A stretch of DNA of 21,010 bases, taken from NCBI GenBank assembly GCA_020441225.1, contig JAGRMP010000477.1, positions 1 to 21,010 of the forward strand, read 5' to 3'. The stretch comes from Maritimibacter sp. (GTDB lineage Bacteria; Pseudomonadota; Alphaproteobacteria; Rhodobacterales; Rhodobacteraceae). Numbering within the stretch: position 1 is the first letter of the stretch; each line of letters begins with the position of its first letter. Positions 1-7,042 of the stretch are shown in pieces. The notes under the pieces are model-generated. The model searched no databases. It worked only from the letters and a program-made list of their open reading frames with translations, and was not told where the DNA came from. The position numbers and the translations under genes were made by a program.

Positions 1-147
1 CAGGCGCTGGCCGGGCGCAAGGGCGCGATCGTGCCATTGATCACCACGCGCCCCGATCTGGCCCATGTCGCGCATGAGCGCCACCTCTGCGTCGACACCA
101 CCGCCGCCGGCGGCAACACCGCGCTGCTCGCGGGCGGCGAGGGGTGA
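1..147 (+). CDS. putA: PutA C-terminal fragment: bifunctional proline dehydrogenase / L-glutamate-gamma-semialdehyde dehydrogenase
   Basis: The window opens inside a gene, in frame 1, and 48 codons remain before a TGA at 145-147. PutA oxidises proline to glutamate in two steps, using an FAD-dependent dehydrogenase domain and an NAD-dependent aldehyde dehydrogenase domain. The tail reads RKGAIVPLITTRPDL, then a block containing CVDTTAAGGNTALL. This matches the conserved extreme C terminus of PutA, where E. coli has SVNTAAAGGNASL before the last residues. That element closes the substrate-channelling C-terminal region in the family. All catalytic domains lie outside the window, so the call rests on this tail alone. 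It is a core metabolic gene, probably unrelated to the glycan locus downstream, and may mark the edge of conserved chromosome. Confidence 0.82.
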   Translation, partial: QALAGRKGAIVPLITTRPDLAHVAHERHLCVDTTAAGGNTALLAGGEG

Positions 148-242
148 ACGCGGACCAGCCGGGCGACGGCGCGCTGGATCCGGCCCGGACGGTGCGCGAT
201 GAAGAGAGCGACCCGTTCGCGCCGGTTTGGCGGACGAGATGA
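144..242 (+). CDS. Possible micro-ORF overlapping the putA stop (32 aa)
   Basis: A GTG at 144 overlaps the putA TGA in a GTGA arrangement, the geometry used for translational coupling. The frame stays open for 32 codons to a TGA at 240-242. The peptide is acidic, with DPARTVRDEESDPFAP in its middle, and resembles nothing I recognise. There is no separate ribosome-binding site beyond the G-rich end of putA. In DNA this GC-rich a 32-codon open frame can arise by chance, so this is a weak candidate only. Confidence 0.2.
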   Translation: MNADQPGDGALDPARTVRDEESDPFAPVWRTR

Positions 243-569
243 ACGCCGGGGGGGGGGGGCGGCGGGCACCGGGACCCTCGGCGTCATCCGTCCGCACCCC
301 GACCGTCGGATCGAGGCGCAGTGGACGCGCTGCCGCGACCATTCCGCCGGGTGAGGGAGCCGACGCCCGGCCGCGACCCCGGGCCGCGGCGAGAGGTCGC
401 GTTCACCGCTGCGTGAACCGCGGGGTCGGGCCCCGTGACCGTGCGGGAAAGCTGTGCTTTAACCCGGCCCGATATCTGCGCGCGCCCTTGCGCCCGCGCA
501 CCGGACCGGGGCCTCTGGCCGGGCCGGGCCAAGCCTCGAGAGACGGGCAAGCGTAGTGGGAAAAGTGCC
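148..569 (+). other. Gene-poor interval between putA and the PepSY gene, with a 12-G run
   Basis: No convincing gene lies here apart from the 32-codon candidate at its left end. The open frames present are rich in Arg, Pro and Gly and have no family features. A run of twelve G occupies 248-259. Two small inverted repeats sit near the right end: CGGGG/CCCCG at 421-435 with a 5-base loop, and AAAGC-TGT-GCTTT at 448-460. The second is about 110 bases upstream of the PepSY start and could be a regulator site, but it is short. I see no sigma-70 promoter I would defend. Confidence 0.4.
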
Positions 570-1712
570 GTGAAAATCCGCAAGATCATCTTCTGGAGCC
601 ACCTTGTCGTCGGCGTGGCTGCCGGGCTCGTCGTCTTCGTCCTCGCCGCGACCGGCCTGCTGCTCACCTACGAGGTGCAGATCCTGCGCTGGGCCGAGCA
701 CCGGGTCGCGGTCGAGGCGGGGGGCGCGCCGCTCGACGCGGACGCGCTGGCCGAGGCGGCGCTCTTCGAGACCGGCGGGCAGGCGACGGCGCTGGTGTTC
801 GAAAACGATCCCGCGGCGCCGGTCACGGCCAACCTCGGGCGGCGCGGCAAGCTGCTCCTCGACCCCTACACAGGCGCGGCGCTGGGCGACGGCGAAACCG
901 GCGTCGGGCGGCTGTTCGAAACCGCGACCGGGCTGCACCGCTGGCTGTCGTTCTCGGGCATGAACGGGGCGGGCCGGGCGGTCACCGGCGCGGCGAACCT
1001 CGGCTTTTTCTTCCTGCTCCTGTCGGGCGCCTATCTCTGGCTGCCCCGGATCTGGCGCTGGGCCCGGATCAAGTACCTCGTCCTGTTCCGGCGCAGCTAC
1101 CCGAGCGCCCAGGTGCGCGACTATCACTGGCACCATATCTTCGGCTTCTGGGCGCTGATCCCGCTGGTCGTGGTCGTCTTCACCGGCGTCACCATGTCCT
1201 ACGACCGGGTCCAGGGGGTGGTGATGACCCTCGCGGGCGTGGGCGCCGGGGAAGAGGAGGAGGGGCCCGGCGGGACGGCGCCGGGCGCGACGCTCCAACC
1301 CGCCGAAACCGGAGCCACCCTCAGCGATATCCTCGCCGCCGCCAAGGCCCATAACCCGGCCTGGCGCCGGGTCACGCTCGATCTGCCCGGGACGGCGGCC
1401 GAGGATGTGACCGCAACGGTCGACACCGGCCCCGGGCGGCAGCCGACACGGCAGGAAAGGCTGACGCTCGCCAGGGCGGATGCGCAGGTTCTCGCGGTGC
1501 GCGGCTATTCCGACGAGCCCACCGCGGCGCGGACCTTCCTGTTCCTGCGCTTCGGCCATACCGGCGAGTTCTTCGGCGTCATCGGCCAGACCCTCGCCGG
1601 GCTCGCCTCCCTGGCGACGCTGTTCATGGTCTACACCGGTCTCGCGCTCGCCTGGCGTCGGCTCATCGCCGCACCGCTCCGCCGTCGCCGCCAGCGCGCC
1701 CGGGGCGCGTGA
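570..1712 (+). CDS. PepSY-associated transmembrane protein (PepSY_TM / COG3182-like)
   Basis: This 380-residue membrane protein has the layout of the PepSY_TM family. Helix 1 is at about residues 7-33 and starts WSHLVVGVAAGL; a periplasmic stretch follows. Helix 2 comes after LHRWLSFSG, helix 3 after YHWHHIFGFW, and a C-terminal helix runs GQTLAGLASLATLFMVYTG before a basic tail. Histidines near the helix ends (WSH, LHRW, YHWHH) are typical of the family. Members are often linked to siderophore or haem iron uptake or to membrane-bound reductases, but the biochemical role is unsettled. I chose the GTG at 570 because it gives a short basic N terminus (MKIRK) just before helix 1; the frame stays open upstream to another GTG at 435. 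The ribosome-binding site is weak. Nothing ties it to the glycan genes except proximity. Confidence 0.8.
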   Translation: MKIRKIIFWSHLVVGVAAGLVVFVLAATGLLLTYEVQILRWAEHRVAVEAGGAPLDADALAEAALFETGGQATALVFENDPAAPVTANLGRRGKLLLDPYTGAALGDGETGVGRLFETATGLHRWLSFSGMNGAGRAVTGAANLGFFFLLLSGAYLWLPRIWRWARIKYLVLFRRSYPSAQVRDYHWHHIFGFWALIPLVVVVFTGVTMSYDRVQGVVMTLAGVGAGEEEEGPGGTAPGATLQPAETGATLSDILAAAKAHNPAWRRVTLDLPGTAAEDVTATVDTGPGRQPTRQERLTLARADAQVLAVRGYSDEPTAARTFLFLRFGHTGEFFGVIGQTLAGLASLATLFMVYTGLALAWRRLIAAPLRRRRQRARGA

Positions 1713-1713
1713 A

Positions 1714-1730
1714 CCCGGCCGCATGCCGGG
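1714..1730 (+). terminator. Hairpin just after the PepSY gene
   Basis: CCCGGC at 1714-1719 and GCCGGG at 1725-1730 form a perfect 6-bp stem with a 5-base loop, starting two bases after the stop codon. No T-run follows, so it may only weakly stall or stabilise the transcript. Confidence 0.3.
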
Positions 1731-1880
1731 GCAGGGGCCACATGCCCGGAACCGCGCGCCCGGAACTGCGCAGAGAGATTCGCGGCCGGTCCCGCGCCGA
1801 TCCGTCCGCCACGCTGCGGCGCCGAAAAAACCTGTAACACAAACGCCGGGATCGAACATCGCCCGCGCGCGCCCGCGTTG

Positions 1881-1930
1881 CGAAAACCACACGGTTTCGA
1901 GGCGGAATTGTTGCCTGACAGAAAACAGGC
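1881..1930. promoter_or_regulatory. Two adjacent inverted repeats upstream of the acyltransferase gene
   Basis: The first dyad, 1881-1899, pairs CGAAA(A)CC with GGTTTCG around ACAC, with one bulged A. The second, 1913-1930, is GCCTG-N8-CAGGC. They lie 160-210 bases before the TTG start at 2092, in the least GC-rich part of the gap. They could be operators or leader hairpins; no known regulator motif is recognised. Confidence 0.25.
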
Positions 1931-2091
1931 CGTTCACCGCCCCGAACGCGCCCGATTCACCCTTTAATCGAATCGTCGCCGGGCCTACCCGTGTCCGGTC
2001 AGAGGAGGGGGGGCCCCCTGTGCACAGGCTTACGGCTGCCAGGAACCCCGGCCAATTCGACGTTCTTTGAAACAAGCAAACGGTCAGACAA

Positions 2092-4068
2092 TTGAAATAT
2101 CGTCCAGAGATTGACGGCCTGCGTACGGTCGCCGTGCTTCCGGTCATCCTGTTCCATGCCGGTGCCGCGCCCTTCAGCGGCGGTTTCGTCGGCGTCGATG
2201 TCTTCTTCGTCATCTCGGGCTATCTGATCACCACGATCCTGATCGGCGAGCTTGAAGAGGGCCGCTTCAGCATCATCAATTTCTACGAACGCCGTGCCCG
2301 GCGGATCCTGCCGGCGCTGTTCTTCGTGATGCTGTGCACGCTGCCCTTCGCCTGGGCCTGGATGCAGCCAAGCCAGCTCAAGGATTTCGCCCAGAGCCTC
2401 TGGGCGGTGTCGTTGTTCGGCTCCAACATCCTGTTCTGGAAGACCTCCGGCTACTTCGCCGCCGCGGCGGATGAAAAGCCGTTCCTGCACACCTGGAGCC
2501 TCGCGGTCGAAGAGCAGTATTACGTGCTGTTCCCGGTCTTCCTGTTCCTCGCCTGGCGCTTCGGGCGAAACCGCGTGTTCTGGATGATCACCTTCTTCGC
2601 CGCCGGGTCGCTGCTGATCAGCGAATGGGGCTGGCGCAACGAACCCAAGGCCAATTTCTTCCTGTTCCCGACCCGCGCCTGGGAGCTCTTCGCCGGCTCC
2701 ATCGCGGCCTTCGTCATCAAGACCCACGGCATCCGCACCAACCAGATCCTCGCCGGGGTCGGCCTCCTCGCGATCCTCTATTCGATCTTCTTCTATACCG
2801 AGGCCACGCCTTTCCCGAGCCTCTACGCGCTCCTGCCGGTGGGCGGCTCGGTGCTGATCGTGCTCTTCGCGACGAAGGAAACCTTCGCCGGCGCGCTCCT
2901 CAGCACCCGGCCTTTCGTCGGCATCGGCCTCATCAGCTACTCGGCCTATCTCTGGCACCAGCCGCTCTTCGCCTTCGCCCGGATCCGCGCGACCGAGGCG
3001 CCGAGCTTCACGCTCATGATGGTGCTGTCGGTGGTGGCGCTCGGGCTCGCCTGGTTCAGCTGGCGCTTCGTCGAACGCCCCTTCCGCCTCAAGGACGTCA
3101 CCAGCCGGCGGCTGATCTTCTCGGTCTCGCTGACCGGCATCGTCTTCTTCGTCGCCCTCGGCCTCGTCGGCAACGCGCTCAATCCGCGCTTCGAGCAATA
3201 CTGGCTGGCCAAGCAGCCCCAGAACGTGCGCGACACCTACGTGGTGCTCGCCCGTGCCAACCCCGAGTTGTCGAACTGGGGCGCCGATGAATTCGGCAAC
3301 CAGGATCTGTCCGAGTGCCGGTTCAACGCCCGCAACCCCACCCCCGACGTGCAGGAACGCCTGTTCGGCTGTGTCGAGAAATACGGGCCCGGCGTGCTGA
3401 TCCTCGGCGACAGTCACGCGATGGACCTGTACGGCGTCGTCGCTTCGCGCTTCGCCGACGCGCCGTTCATCGTCGGTATCACCCAGGGCGGGTGCCGGGT
3501 CTTCGACTGGGATCCGGGCTGCCATTACGACGACACCGCCGCTTTCGTGGCCGAGCACCCCGGGGTCTTCGGCAAGGTGATCTTCGAACAGGCGGGCGTG
3601 TTCCTGCTGCAGGAGGACAACGGCACCAAGGGTTCGCGCGAGATGTTCTCGAACCTGCGCCTGACCCAGCCGGTCGAGCATATCGTCCCCGACCTCGAAC
3701 ACATCAAGATCGGGGTCGACTATGTCGCCGAGCTCAGCAAATCGGTGCCCGTGGTCTGGTTCCTGCCGCGAACCGAGCCGCATATCGGCAAGAACTACGT
3801 GCTGCGCAACGGCTGCGAGGGGCGCTACTTCTTCCGCGAGGGCCAGGTAGAGCTGTTCGACACCCTCGAACGGGTCATCGCCGCCGAGGTGGATGCGGTC
3901 GGCGCCGACCAGCTCAGCTGGGTGTCGCAGAACGATCTGTTCCACTTCGATCTGTCCAAGGATTACATGACCTGCGACACCCTCTACTGGAGCGACGGCG
4001 ACCATTTCTCGGAAACCGGCGAAGTGCTGTTCGGCGCCCGTCTGCCGGACGATTTCATCCGCTTCTGA
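2092..4068 (+). CDS. Acyltransferase-3 / SGNH-domain O-acyltransferase (OafA/YrhL-like)
   Basis: This 658-residue inner-membrane protein should move an acyl group, often acetyl, onto a sugar of the polysaccharide. Residues 1-340 are the acyltransferase-3 membrane domain: EIDGLR at 6-11, LFHAG with the likely catalytic His22, GVDVFFVISGYLIT at 34-47, and FYERRARRILPAL from 64. About ten helices follow, with HTWSLAVEEQYY in the middle. The periplasmic C terminus is an SGNH esterase-type domain: LGDSH with Ser441, and DGDH with Asp635 and His638 as the rest of the triad. The same two-domain layout is found in OafB-type O-antigen acetylases. The start is a TTG, since an in-frame stop sits at 2068-2070 and MKYRPEIDGLR is the usual family N terminus. 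No strong ribosome-binding site is visible. It is first in the plus-strand decoration arm. Confidence 0.9.
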   Translation: MKYRPEIDGLRTVAVLPVILFHAGAAPFSGGFVGVDVFFVISGYLITTILIGELEEGRFSIINFYERRARRILPALFFVMLCTLPFAWAWMQPSQLKDFAQSLWAVSLFGSNILFWKTSGYFAAAADEKPFLHTWSLAVEEQYYVLFPVFLFLAWRFGRNRVFWMITFFAAGSLLISEWGWRNEPKANFFLFPTRAWELFAGSIAAFVIKTHGIRTNQILAGVGLLAILYSIFFYTEATPFPSLYALLPVGGSVLIVLFATKETFAGALLSTRPFVGIGLISYSAYLWHQPLFAFARIRATEAPSFTLMMVLSVVALGLAWFSWRFVERPFRLKDVTSRRLIFSVSLTGIVFFVALGLVGNALNPRFEQYWLAKQPQNVRDTYVVLARANPELSNWGADEFGNQDLSECRFNARNPTPDVQERLFGCVEKYGPGVLILGDSHAMDLYGVVASRFADAPFIVGITQGGCRVFDWDPGCHYDDTAAFVAEHPGVFGKVIFEQAGVFLLQEDNGTKGSREMFSNLRLTQPVEHIVPDLEHIKIGVDYVAELSKSVPVVWFLPRTEPHIGKNYVLRNGCEGRYFFREGQVELFDTLERVIAAEVDAVGADQLSWVSQNDLFHFDLSKDYMTCDTLYWSDGDHFSETGEVLFGARLPDDFIRF

Positions 4069-4079
4069 CCCGGCTCCCG

Positions 4080-4105
4080 GGCGGGCGCGCCGCATTGCGC
4101 CCGCC
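4080..4105 (+). terminator. Strong hairpin after the acyltransferase gene
   Basis: A perfect 9-bp GC stem, GGCGGGCGC with GCGCCCGCC, closes an 8-base loop 11 bases after the stop at 4068. No long T-run follows, so it is terminator-like rather than a classical intrinsic terminator. It suggests the NRPS-like gene downstream has its own promoter. Confidence 0.4.
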
Positions 4106-4129
4106 GAATTCACCTACAAACTTGCGTGG

Positions 4130-4147
4130 TTCGGCCACATTCGGCCA
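4130..4147 (+). promoter_or_regulatory. Two direct repeats of TTCGGCCA one helical turn apart
   Basis: TTCGGCCA occurs at 4130-4137 and again at 4140-4147, a period of exactly 10 bases. This places two identical half-sites on one face of the helix, about 100 bases before the NRPS-like start. Response regulators commonly bind such tandem direct repeats. The regulator is unknown, and chance in GC-rich DNA is not excluded. Confidence 0.3.
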
Positions 4148-4241
4148 TTTTTCATCGGTATTGTTCCTATTCTGAGGCCCAGGGTGCCAGCGACGCAACG
4201 CCATGTCGCAACGGCCCGGGCGCGAAACCGGAGGACGCATC

Positions 4242-6797
4242 GTGCGTGACATCGCATCGCAAATCGCGGCAATCGCCGAAACCGGCGGGGAGACGCCCGC
4301 CGTCATCGACGCCACCGACCGGCTGAGCTATGCCCAGTTCGAGGCCTGGACCAACGACCTCGCCAACCGGATCAACGCGGCGATCGGCCTGGATCCGAAG
4401 GTCTGCCTGGTGATCGCCGGGTTCGACCGCGAAGGCATCGTCGGCATGTTCGCCACGCTCAAGACCCCGCATATCTTCGTCGCCCTCGACCGCGAGAACC
4501 AGCCCGCCAACGTCGCCACCATCGCGGACCAGCTCGACGCCGGTGTCGTCGTCTACGCCGGCAATGCCGAAGCGGTGGTGCAGGAGGTCGGGCCGGCGAC
4601 CGCGCGGGTGCCCGTCGGCGACATGCCCGACGGCCCGGTCGCGCCGCCCGCGCCGCTCACCGATCTGTCGCGCACCACGCTCTACAAGCGCACCTCGGGC
4701 TCGACCGGCGGCGCCAAGACCGCCGCCCACACCGTCGAAGGGATCCTCGGCGATGCAATCCCGGGCGCCAAGATCCTCGAACTGTCGCCCGGCGCCAAAC
4801 TGTCGGTGGTCTCCACCTTCGACGCCGCCCTCACCAGCGCCGCGACGCTGCGCACGATCCTGTCGGGCGCCACGCTCCTGCCGGTCGATCTGCGCTTCGA
4901 AAGTCCGAAAAAGGCCGTCGACCGGCTGATCGGCGAGGGGCTCAGCCACGTCTACTGCACCCCCACCGCGATCCGTCTCCTGTGCAGCGGCCTGCCCGAG
5001 GGCGGCATCTTCCCCGAGCTGCGTTCGATCCTGCTCGGCGGCGAAAAGACCACCATGGCCGACGTGCGCCTGCTCGCGCACTCTACCCCGCCCGACGCCC
5101 ATCTGCGCGCCACCTTCGCCTCGACCGAGACCCAGCTCGTCGCCCATACCACCGTGCCGCTCACCGGCGACGTCCAGCCAGAGGATTTCGCCGATATGGA
5201 AGTGGCGGACGGCGTGCGCATCGACATCCTCGACGACGCCGGCGCGCCGAGATCGGTGGGCGAGGTCGGCCATGTGCAGGTGACCTCCAAGATGATCACG
5301 CTGGGCTACCAGGGCGACGCCGACCCGGCGCTGAACGCCAAGATCACCCATAACGACGACGGCACCCGGTCCTATATGACCGACGATATGGGCTATCTCA
5401 CCCGCGCGGGGCGCATCGTGCTGACCTCGCGCGCGGGCCGCGAGATCAAGATCCGCGGCCGCCGGGTCGATCTCGGTGCGCTCGAAGGCTGGCTCACGGC
5501 GCAGGAGGACATCTTCGAAGCGGCGGTCGTGGTGCAGCCCATCGGCCATGACGGCGGTCCCCGGCTCGCGGCCTTCATCAAGGGCGAAGACGGGTTCGAG
5601 GGCACCTCGGCGCTGCGCAAGCGGATGCAGGCGCAGCTCATCGCCGCGATGCAGCCGACCGCCATCGTGCAGCTCGACGAACTGCCGCGCACGCCCAACC
5701 AGAAGATCAACCGCCGGGCGCTGGAAAGCGATCTCTCGCATCTCGAGGCCGATGGCGGCGAGACGCTGCAGGACGACGGCCTCCTCGGCCAGGTCGCGCA
5801 GATCTGGGCGAGCGTGCTCAACCGCGCGGTCACCGGCGCCGAGAAGGATTTCTTCGACCTCGGCGGCGACAGCATCGCCGCCACGATCACCGCGGTGCGG
5901 ATGGAAGAAAAGCTGGGCCTGCCGGTCGATACCGGCTTCGTCTACCGCTACCCGGTGCTCGCCGAACAGGTCGCGGCGCTCGAAGCGATGGAGGGCGGGG
6001 CGGACGCGCTGCCCGACCGGCTGCTTGTGCCGCTTACCATCCCGGGCGCCGACGGTCCCGAACCGGAGGAGAAGCCGCAGCGCGTGTTCCTGATCTCGGG
6101 CGCGGGCGGGCATGTCTTCCCCTTTGCACCCGTCGCGCAGGAATTGCAGCGGCAGTGGGACATCCTTGGCATCCTGCATCCCGGCATCCTCGACAGCGAA
6201 CCCGAGCTCGGCAGCATCTCCGACTATGCCGACCGCATGGGCAGGGCGATCCGCGCAAGCCAGCCCAAGGGGCCCTATTTCATCGTCGGTTATTCCTTCG
6301 GCGGCGCCGTCGCGCATGAGATCGGACGGCGGCTCAAGGGAGAGGGCGAAACCGTCGGTGTGGTCCTTGTCGACCTCCAGCTCCTGACGCTGGGCACATT
6401 GCGCTACAAGGCGTGGTACGCACGCGAAAAGATCGAGAACAAGCTGCGACGGGGCCGGAACGGAGGCCCTCAGCGCGGTTTCCTCGACGACCCCGATCTC
6501 GACCCGGTCGAAAAGGCCAAACTGTCGATCTCGATCCGCTCCATGAACCTGATCCTCGAACGCTACCGGCCGGAGAAATCCAACGCCCCGACCGTGCTGA
6601 TCACCGCGGAACAGAAGGACGAACCCTATGGCGTCGAGGATCTGGGGTGGAGCAAGGTCGCGCCGCTCCTGTCGGTGTCGGAGACGCCCGGCAATCACCT
6701 GGAGATGTTCAAGGACGCGTACATGGAAGGCTTCGCGCGCGTGCTCGACGAAAGCCTGACCCTGCTGGCGCAGAATATGGGGGTCGCAGGCCGGTAA
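4242..6797 (+). CDS. NRPS-like protein with adenylation, peptidyl-carrier and thioesterase domains (A-PCP-TE)
   Basis: This 851-residue cytosolic protein should activate a carboxylic or amino acid as an adenylate, load it on a phosphopantetheine arm and release or transfer it. The adenylation domain covers about residues 1-500: TSGSTGGAK at 151-159 (A3), ASTETQ near 293 (A5), YMTDDMGYL at 378 (A7), and LPRTPNQK with catalytic Lys488 (A10). The carrier domain has DFFDLGGDS with Ser544 as the phosphopantetheine site. The thioesterase has GYSFGG with Ser685, a candidate Asp711 in VVLVDL, and His819 in PGNHLEMF. There is no condensation domain. The GTG at 4242 has GGAGG seven bases upstream; an in-frame ATG at 4203 lacks one. 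A5 and A3 depart from the usual NRPS consensus, so the substrate may not be a standard amino acid. Its position between glycan genes suggests polymer decoration. Confidence 0.88.
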   Translation: MRDIASQIAAIAETGGETPAVIDATDRLSYAQFEAWTNDLANRINAAIGLDPKVCLVIAGFDREGIVGMFATLKTPHIFVALDRENQPANVATIADQLDAGVVVYAGNAEAVVQEVGPATARVPVGDMPDGPVAPPAPLTDLSRTTLYKRTSGSTGGAKTAAHTVEGILGDAIPGAKILELSPGAKLSVVSTFDAALTSAATLRTILSGATLLPVDLRFESPKKAVDRLIGEGLSHVYCTPTAIRLLCSGLPEGGIFPELRSILLGGEKTTMADVRLLAHSTPPDAHLRATFASTETQLVAHTTVPLTGDVQPEDFADMEVADGVRIDILDDAGAPRSVGEVGHVQVTSKMITLGYQGDADPALNAKITHNDDGTRSYMTDDMGYLTRAGRIVLTSRAGREIKIRGRRVDLGALEGWLTAQEDIFEAAVVVQPIGHDGGPRLAAFIKGEDGFEGTSALRKRMQAQLIAAMQPTAIVQLDELPRTPNQKINRRALESDLSHLEADGGETLQDDGLLGQVAQIWASVLNRAVTGAEKDFFDLGGDSIAATITAVRMEEKLGLPVDTGFVYRYPVLAEQVAALEAMEGGADALPDRLLVPLTIPGADGPEPEEKPQRVFLISGAGGHVFPFAPVAQELQRQWDILGILHPGILDSEPELGSISDYADRMGRAIRASQPKGPYFIVGYSFGGAVAHEIGRRLKGEGETVGVVLVDLQLLTLGTLRYKAWYAREKIENKLRRGRNGGPQRGFLDDPDLDPVEKAKLSISIRSMNLILERYRPEKSNAPTVLITAEQKDEPYGVEDLGWSKVAPLLSVSETPGNHLEMFKDAYMEGFARVLDESLTLLAQNMGVAGR

Positions 6798-6806
6798 CCG
6801 GGTCGT

Positions 6807-6828
6807 GGCGCGTCCCGAAAGGCGCGCC
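6807..6828 (+). terminator. Hairpin after the NRPS-like gene
   Basis: GGCGCG-T-CC at 6807-6815 pairs with GGCGCGCC at 6821-6828 around a CGAAA loop, with one bulged T. It starts ten bases after the stop codon. No T-run follows, so termination strength is uncertain. Confidence 0.3.
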
Positions 6829-7042
6829 TCCTGGCGGCGACAGCGTGACAGCGGAGGGCAGGGTTGATATCGTGAGCAGGATCTTCAGCGAACCCGGCGC
6901 GGACGATTTCTCCGCAGATTTCCAAATGGAAACAAACAGGCGCCCTAATCCAGCCGCCTTGGCCGGGTCAGGTAAGGTCGGAAAACTGCAAGAAGGCGGA
7001 CCGGACGCCGGGCCCCGCCACGACAGCGCGCGAAAGGCGATC

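Larger units (their letters stand above)
1713..2091 (+). other. 379-bp intergenic region upstream of the acyltransferase gene
   Basis: This stretch separates the PepSY gene from the first glycan gene. It holds a hairpin at its left end and two adjacent dyads at 1881-1930, and becomes less GC-rich from about 1880 onward, as expected for a promoter region. I see no credible gene on either strand and no clear -35/-10 pair. Confidence 0.4.

Noticed and set aside
227..667. Open frames of 109 and 127 codons on opposite strands before the PepSY gene
   Set aside because: Composition is Arg/Pro/Gly-rich, they cross the homopolymer G run or the PepSY start, and neither shows a family feature.
1999..4113. 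704-codon open frame on the minus strand
   Set aside because: It is antisense to the acyltransferase gene and rich in Glu/Gly/Arg repeats typical of a shadow frame.
4167..6698. 843-codon open frame on the minus strand
   Set aside because: It is antisense to the A-PCP-TE gene, which has all its domain motifs in order. The antisense product has no family feature.
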